From assembly GCF_900141805.1 (NCBI RefSeq), contig NZ_FQYN01000004.1:496001-560000 (forward strand): a DNA stretch of 64,000 bases. The letters run 5' to 3'. Every line of letters starts with the position of its first letter. Position 1 is the first letter of the stretch. Shown one piece after another: positions 61,547-64,000 of the stretch. Below the pieces are notes generated by a model. The model was not told the origin of the DNA. It worked only from the letters and a program-made list of their open reading frames with translations, and made no database searches. The position numbers and the translations under genes are program-made. The DNA comes from Hymenobacter daecheongensis DSM 21074. Lineage in GTDB: Bacteria; Bacteroidota; Bacteroidia; Cytophagales; Hymenobacteraceae.

Positions 61547-62200
61547 TCAGGTGAGGCCCTGGCGCAGCGCTTTGGACACGGCTTCGGTCATGGAGCGCAC
61601 GTGCAGCTTCTCGTAGATTTTTTTGATGTGGGAGCGCACCGTGTCGATGCTGATACCGCGGTCGGCAGCAATCATCTTGTAGCTGTAGCCCTCCACCAGC
61701 AGGCCCAATACTTCCTGCTCGCGGGCGCTCAGGTGGCCCACGGGCTCTTCATTGGCCAGCACTGGGGCTTTGGAGCGCGGAAACAGGCGCAACACCTGCC
61801 GGGCAATACCGGGGGTCATGGGGGCCCCGCCCAGCCGCACTTCCCCAATGGCATCGAGCAGCCGGATGGGCGACGTTTTCTTGAGCAGGTAGCCATCGGC
61901 CCCGGCGCAGATGGCCTCAAACACCCGGTCATTGTCCTCGAACACAGTCAGCATCACCACATTTACCTGGGGCGCAACGGCTTTGATGCGGCGCAAGCCC
62001 TCAATACCCGTCATGCCGGGCATGTCGATATCCATCAGAATGACATCGGGCGCGAGGCGCTCCACATCGGCCACGGCCTGCCGGCAATGCCCCAGCGCTC
62101 CTACCACCTGCAAGTCCGGCGAGCCGGCCAGCAGCTGGCTCAGGCTGGCGCGCAGGTCCGGGTTGTCTTCATACAGCAGCACGCGCGTCGGAGTGGGCAT
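61547..62200 (-). CDS. NarL/LuxR-type response regulator
   Basis: A 217-residue two-component regulator. The receiver domain has the acidic pocket (YEDN), the phospho-acceptor Asp57 in VILMDIDMPG, Thr in MLTVFED and Lys in LLKKTSP. The C-terminal GerE-type helix-turn-helix includes LSAREQEVLGLLVEGYSYKMIAADRGISIDTVRSHIKKIYEKL. It pairs with the sensor kinase encoded just upstream. Two identical 16-bp palindromes on both sides of the gene could be its sites. Confidence 0.94.
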   Translation of the reverse strand: MPTPTRVLLYEDNPDLRASLSQLLAGSPDLQVVGALGHCRQAVADVERLAPDVILMDIDMPGMTGIEGLRRIKAVAPQVNVVMLTVFEDNDRVFEAICAGADGYLLKKTSPIRLLDAIGEVRLGGAPMTPGIARQVLRLFPRSKAPVLANEEPVGHLSAREQEVLGLLVEGYSYKMIAADRGISIDTVRSHIKKIYEKLHVRSMTEAVSKALRQGLT

Positions 62201-62259
62201 AAGCAGAATAAAAGGCCGGTAAAACGCTTTAAGTTACGGGTTTATCCGGCCGCCTAACG

Positions 62260-62275
62260 TCACATGATGATGTGA
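62260..62275. promoter_or_regulatory. 16-bp palindromic site upstream of response regulator
   Basis: TCACATGATGATGTGA, 60 bases before the regulator ATG in the kinase-regulator gap; identical to the site at 61515-61530. Next to it, GGCCGG...CCGGCC (62213-62252) may form a hairpin. Confidence 0.55.
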
Positions 62276-62335
62276 CGCGGCCAAGGGGAGCAGCGCGGTT
62301 GGCAGGGCGAAAAAACCGATCTACAGGCCCACGGG

Positions 62336-64000
62336 CTAGCTTTTCAGCGGAATGCTCAGGCGTAGCGTGGTGCCCTGACCGGGCGCGGTGCAAATGGTGA
62401 GCTGCCCGTGCAGGGCGGCGGCGCGGGCGTGCATGTTGGTCAGGCCATTGCCCCCGCCCTGGGCCGGGCCGGCAGGGTCGAAGCCGATGCCGTCGTCCTG
62501 CACCAGCAGCACGAGGCGGCGCTGCTCGTAGGTCAGGGCAATGGTGGCCTGCTGGCACTGCGCGTATTTGGCGAGGTTATTCACGGCTTCTTTAAACAGC
62601 AGAAAAAACTCCCGGCGGGCCCGCATCGTCAGCTTCAGGCCCGCCACCGAGGGGTCGGTGCGGAAGTGCAGGTCGATGCCGCGGACTTCGAGCACATCGG
62701 AGGCAAAGCCGCGCATGCGGGCCATCACGTCGGCCAGCGAGTCGTGAGCGGGATTGATGGTCCACACGATGTCGTCCATGGCATCCAGCATTCGGTGCGA
62801 GCTTTCCCCGATCTGCTCCAGCACGGCCGCGGCCTGCTCGGGGCGGTGCTGGCGCTGGTGGTTGCGGGCAATCTGGCTCAGAATGGAAATGCTGCTGAGC
62901 GTGGAGCCCATGTCGTCGTGCAGGTCGCGGGCAATGTTGTGACGCACCTGCTCCAGGGCCAGCACCTGCCGGATGCGCAGCTGGTACAGCAGAAACAGTA
63001 CCCCAAACACCGTCCAACTGGCCAATATGCGGAACCACCAGGTGCCATACCACGGCGGCTGCACCACCACCACCAGCGCCGCCCCGCGCGGGTTCCATAC
63101 GCCGTCGTTGTTGGCGGCCCGCACCCGAAACGTGTAGGTGCCGGGGTCGAGGTTGGTGTAGGTGGCCTCGTGCCGGGCCCCGGCCTGCACCCAGTCAGGG
63201 TCGAAGTTTTCGAGCCTATAGGCGTAGCGGTTCTTGTCGGGCAGCCGAAAATCGAGCGCCGCAAACTGGAGCGAGAAGAAGTAGTCTTTGGGCCCCAGCA
63301 CCACGCTGCGCCGCTCCGTGATGCTGGTATCCAGGGCCACGGGCTGGTTGAACTTGCGAAACCCGGTGAGCACTACCACCGGCGGCACGGCATTGGTGCG
63401 CACGGCCGCGGGCCAGAAGCGCACCAGCCCCATCTGCCCCCCAAAATACAGCTGCCCGTCGTGGCCCCGGCCGTACGCGCCGGCATTGAACTCGTTGTGG
63501 GGCAGGCCGTCGCGCACGTCGAAGGTGTGAAACTGGCCAGTGGCGGGCCGGAAGCGGGCCAGGCCCTCGTTGGTGGAAAGCCACAGCGTATGCTGCTCAT
63601 CTTCCACAATGCCATACACCACGTCGTTGGGCAAGCCCTGGGTCTCGCGGAACGTGGTGAAGCGGCCGGCCGCGGCATCATCGAGGCGGCACAGGCCGCC
63701 GCCCTCGGTGCCCACCCAGAGCCGGCCCGCGTGGTCTTCCAGCAGGCAGCGCACAAAGTTGCTGCTCAGGCCGCCAGGCACGCGGGCATCGGCCCGGAAC
63801 GTGGTGAACCGGCCGGTAACGGGATTGAAGCGGCAGAGCCCGCCGCCGCCGGTGCCTACCCACAGTTGCCCGCGCCGGTCCTGGAGCACGGCCCGCACGA
63901 AGTTGTTGCTGAGGCTGCGCGGGTCGTTGGGCCGCTGCCGAAACGTGGTGAAGCGCCCCGCGTCGGGCTCCAGGCGCGTCAGGCCGCCTTCGGTGCCAAT
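62336..64000 (-). CDS. Propeller-type sensor histidine kinase, N-terminus outside window
   Basis: At least 555 residues; the frame is open to the right edge. Visible parts, in order: several beta-propeller repeats of the two-component regulator type (GTEGGLTRLEPDAGRFTTF, WVGTGGGGLCRF, WVGTEGGGLCRL), a Y_Y_Y domain (FSLQFAALDFRLPDKNRYAYRLENF, then AANNDGVWNPRG), one membrane helix (ILASWTVFGVLFLLYQL), a HisKA_3 dimerisation helix with the phospho-His in ARDLHDDMGSTLSS, and an HATPase with EAVNNLAKYAQ, VQDDGIGFD and GGNGLTNMHARA. It senses an unknown periplasmic signal, often a glycan, and likely phosphorylates the regulator encoded 135 bases downstream. Confidence 0.93.
   Translation of the reverse strand: MGTEGGLTRLEPDAGRFTTFRQRPNDPRSLSNNFVRAVLQDRRGQLWVGTGGGGLCRFNPVTGRFTTFRADARVPGGLSSNFVRCLLEDHAGRLWVGTEGGGLCRLDDAAAGRFTTFRETQGLPNDVVYGIVEDEQHTLWLSTNEGLARFRPATGQFHTFDVRDGLPHNEFNAGAYGRGHDGQLYFGGQMGLVRFWPAAVRTNAVPPVVVLTGFRKFNQPVALDTSITERRSVVLGPKDYFFSLQFAALDFRLPDKNRYAYRLENFDPDWVQAGARHEATYTNLDPGTYTFRVRAANNDGVWNPRGAALVVVVQPPWYGTWWFRILASWTVFGVLFLLYQLRIRQVLALEQVRHNIARDLHDDMGSTLSSISILSQIARNHQRQHRPEQAAAVLEQIGESSHRMLDAMDDIVWTINPAHDSLADVMARMRGFASDVLEVRGIDLHFRTDPSVAGLKLTMRARREFFLLFKEAVNNLAKYAQCQQATIALTYEQRRLVLLVQDDGIGFDPAGPAQGGGNGLTNMHARAAALHGQLTICTAPGQGTTLRLSIPLKS

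Overview
The window is bacterial chromosome of high GC content with the character of a Hymenobacter-like member of the Bacteroidota (Cytophagales). Evidence: two exported proteins end in type IX secretion (Por) sorting domains; many genes have a TAnnTTTG or TAnnTTGC element just before the start codon, which matches the Bacteroidota -7 promoter box; NuoG is the short form typical of the phylum; OmpA carries thrombospondin type-3 repeats. The genus is an inference from gene content and style. No rRNA, tRNA, CRISPR array, integrase or complete insertion sequence was seen.

Layout. 1-17 kb: housekeeping and exported genes (MOSC protein, DUF3817, DinB, aminotransferase, cytochrome b-like protein, two serine hydrolases, alcohol dehydrogenase with a DUF1990 pair, GT87-type transferase, endonuclease V, GluQ-like synthetase, DPP-IV-type peptidase, nitroreductase). 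17-23 kb: OmpA-TSP3 protein, glycine-zipper protein, secreted esterase, PfkB and an AT-richer orphan. 23-27 kb: clpB, then a PIN-type toxin-antitoxin pair whose toxin is broken by a 10-bp tandem duplication, then a short diverged copy of part of clpB. 27-37 kb: lipoproteins, HupE, M1-type peptidase, NDH-2, ArsR regulator, ferredoxin, HAD hydrolase and dNMP kinase. 37-40 kb: an array of 42-bp repeats, pruA, an AT-richer barstar-like immunity pair and a Uma2 protein. 40.5-58.3 kb: all 14 nuo genes for respiratory complex I. 58-64 kb: a DUF937-OmpA protein, a PolB-type exonuclease, a NarL-type response regulator and its propeller-type sensor kinase, which runs off the right edge.

The nuo locus is the centrepiece. 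The order nuoA-N is kept, but it contains added genes: a complete MntA/HepT toxin-antitoxin pair between nuoD and nuoE whose hepT stop overlaps the nuoE start, a coiled-coil protein between nuoE and nuoF, a secreted protein between nuoL and nuoM, and a 2.1-kb block between nuoJ and nuoK with a terminator, an unknown gene and an inverted ECF-sigma/membrane-protein pair. Most of the wider nuo spacers also hold a hairpin-forming inverted repeat.

The other strong theme is intergenic repeats of at least six kinds: MITE/REP-like palindromes, a four-module GCCCCAGCGGGGC element found twice with the same nested layout, G-rich hairpins, and arrays of degenerate 7- or 8-bp words. The words differ from locus to locus but the period and design are shared. 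The 42-bp array between the dNMP kinase gene and pruA has a 17-bp core whose central 7 bases are inverted in the outer units. These repeat systems and the toxin-antitoxin pair inside nuo are the best candidates for undescribed biology here.
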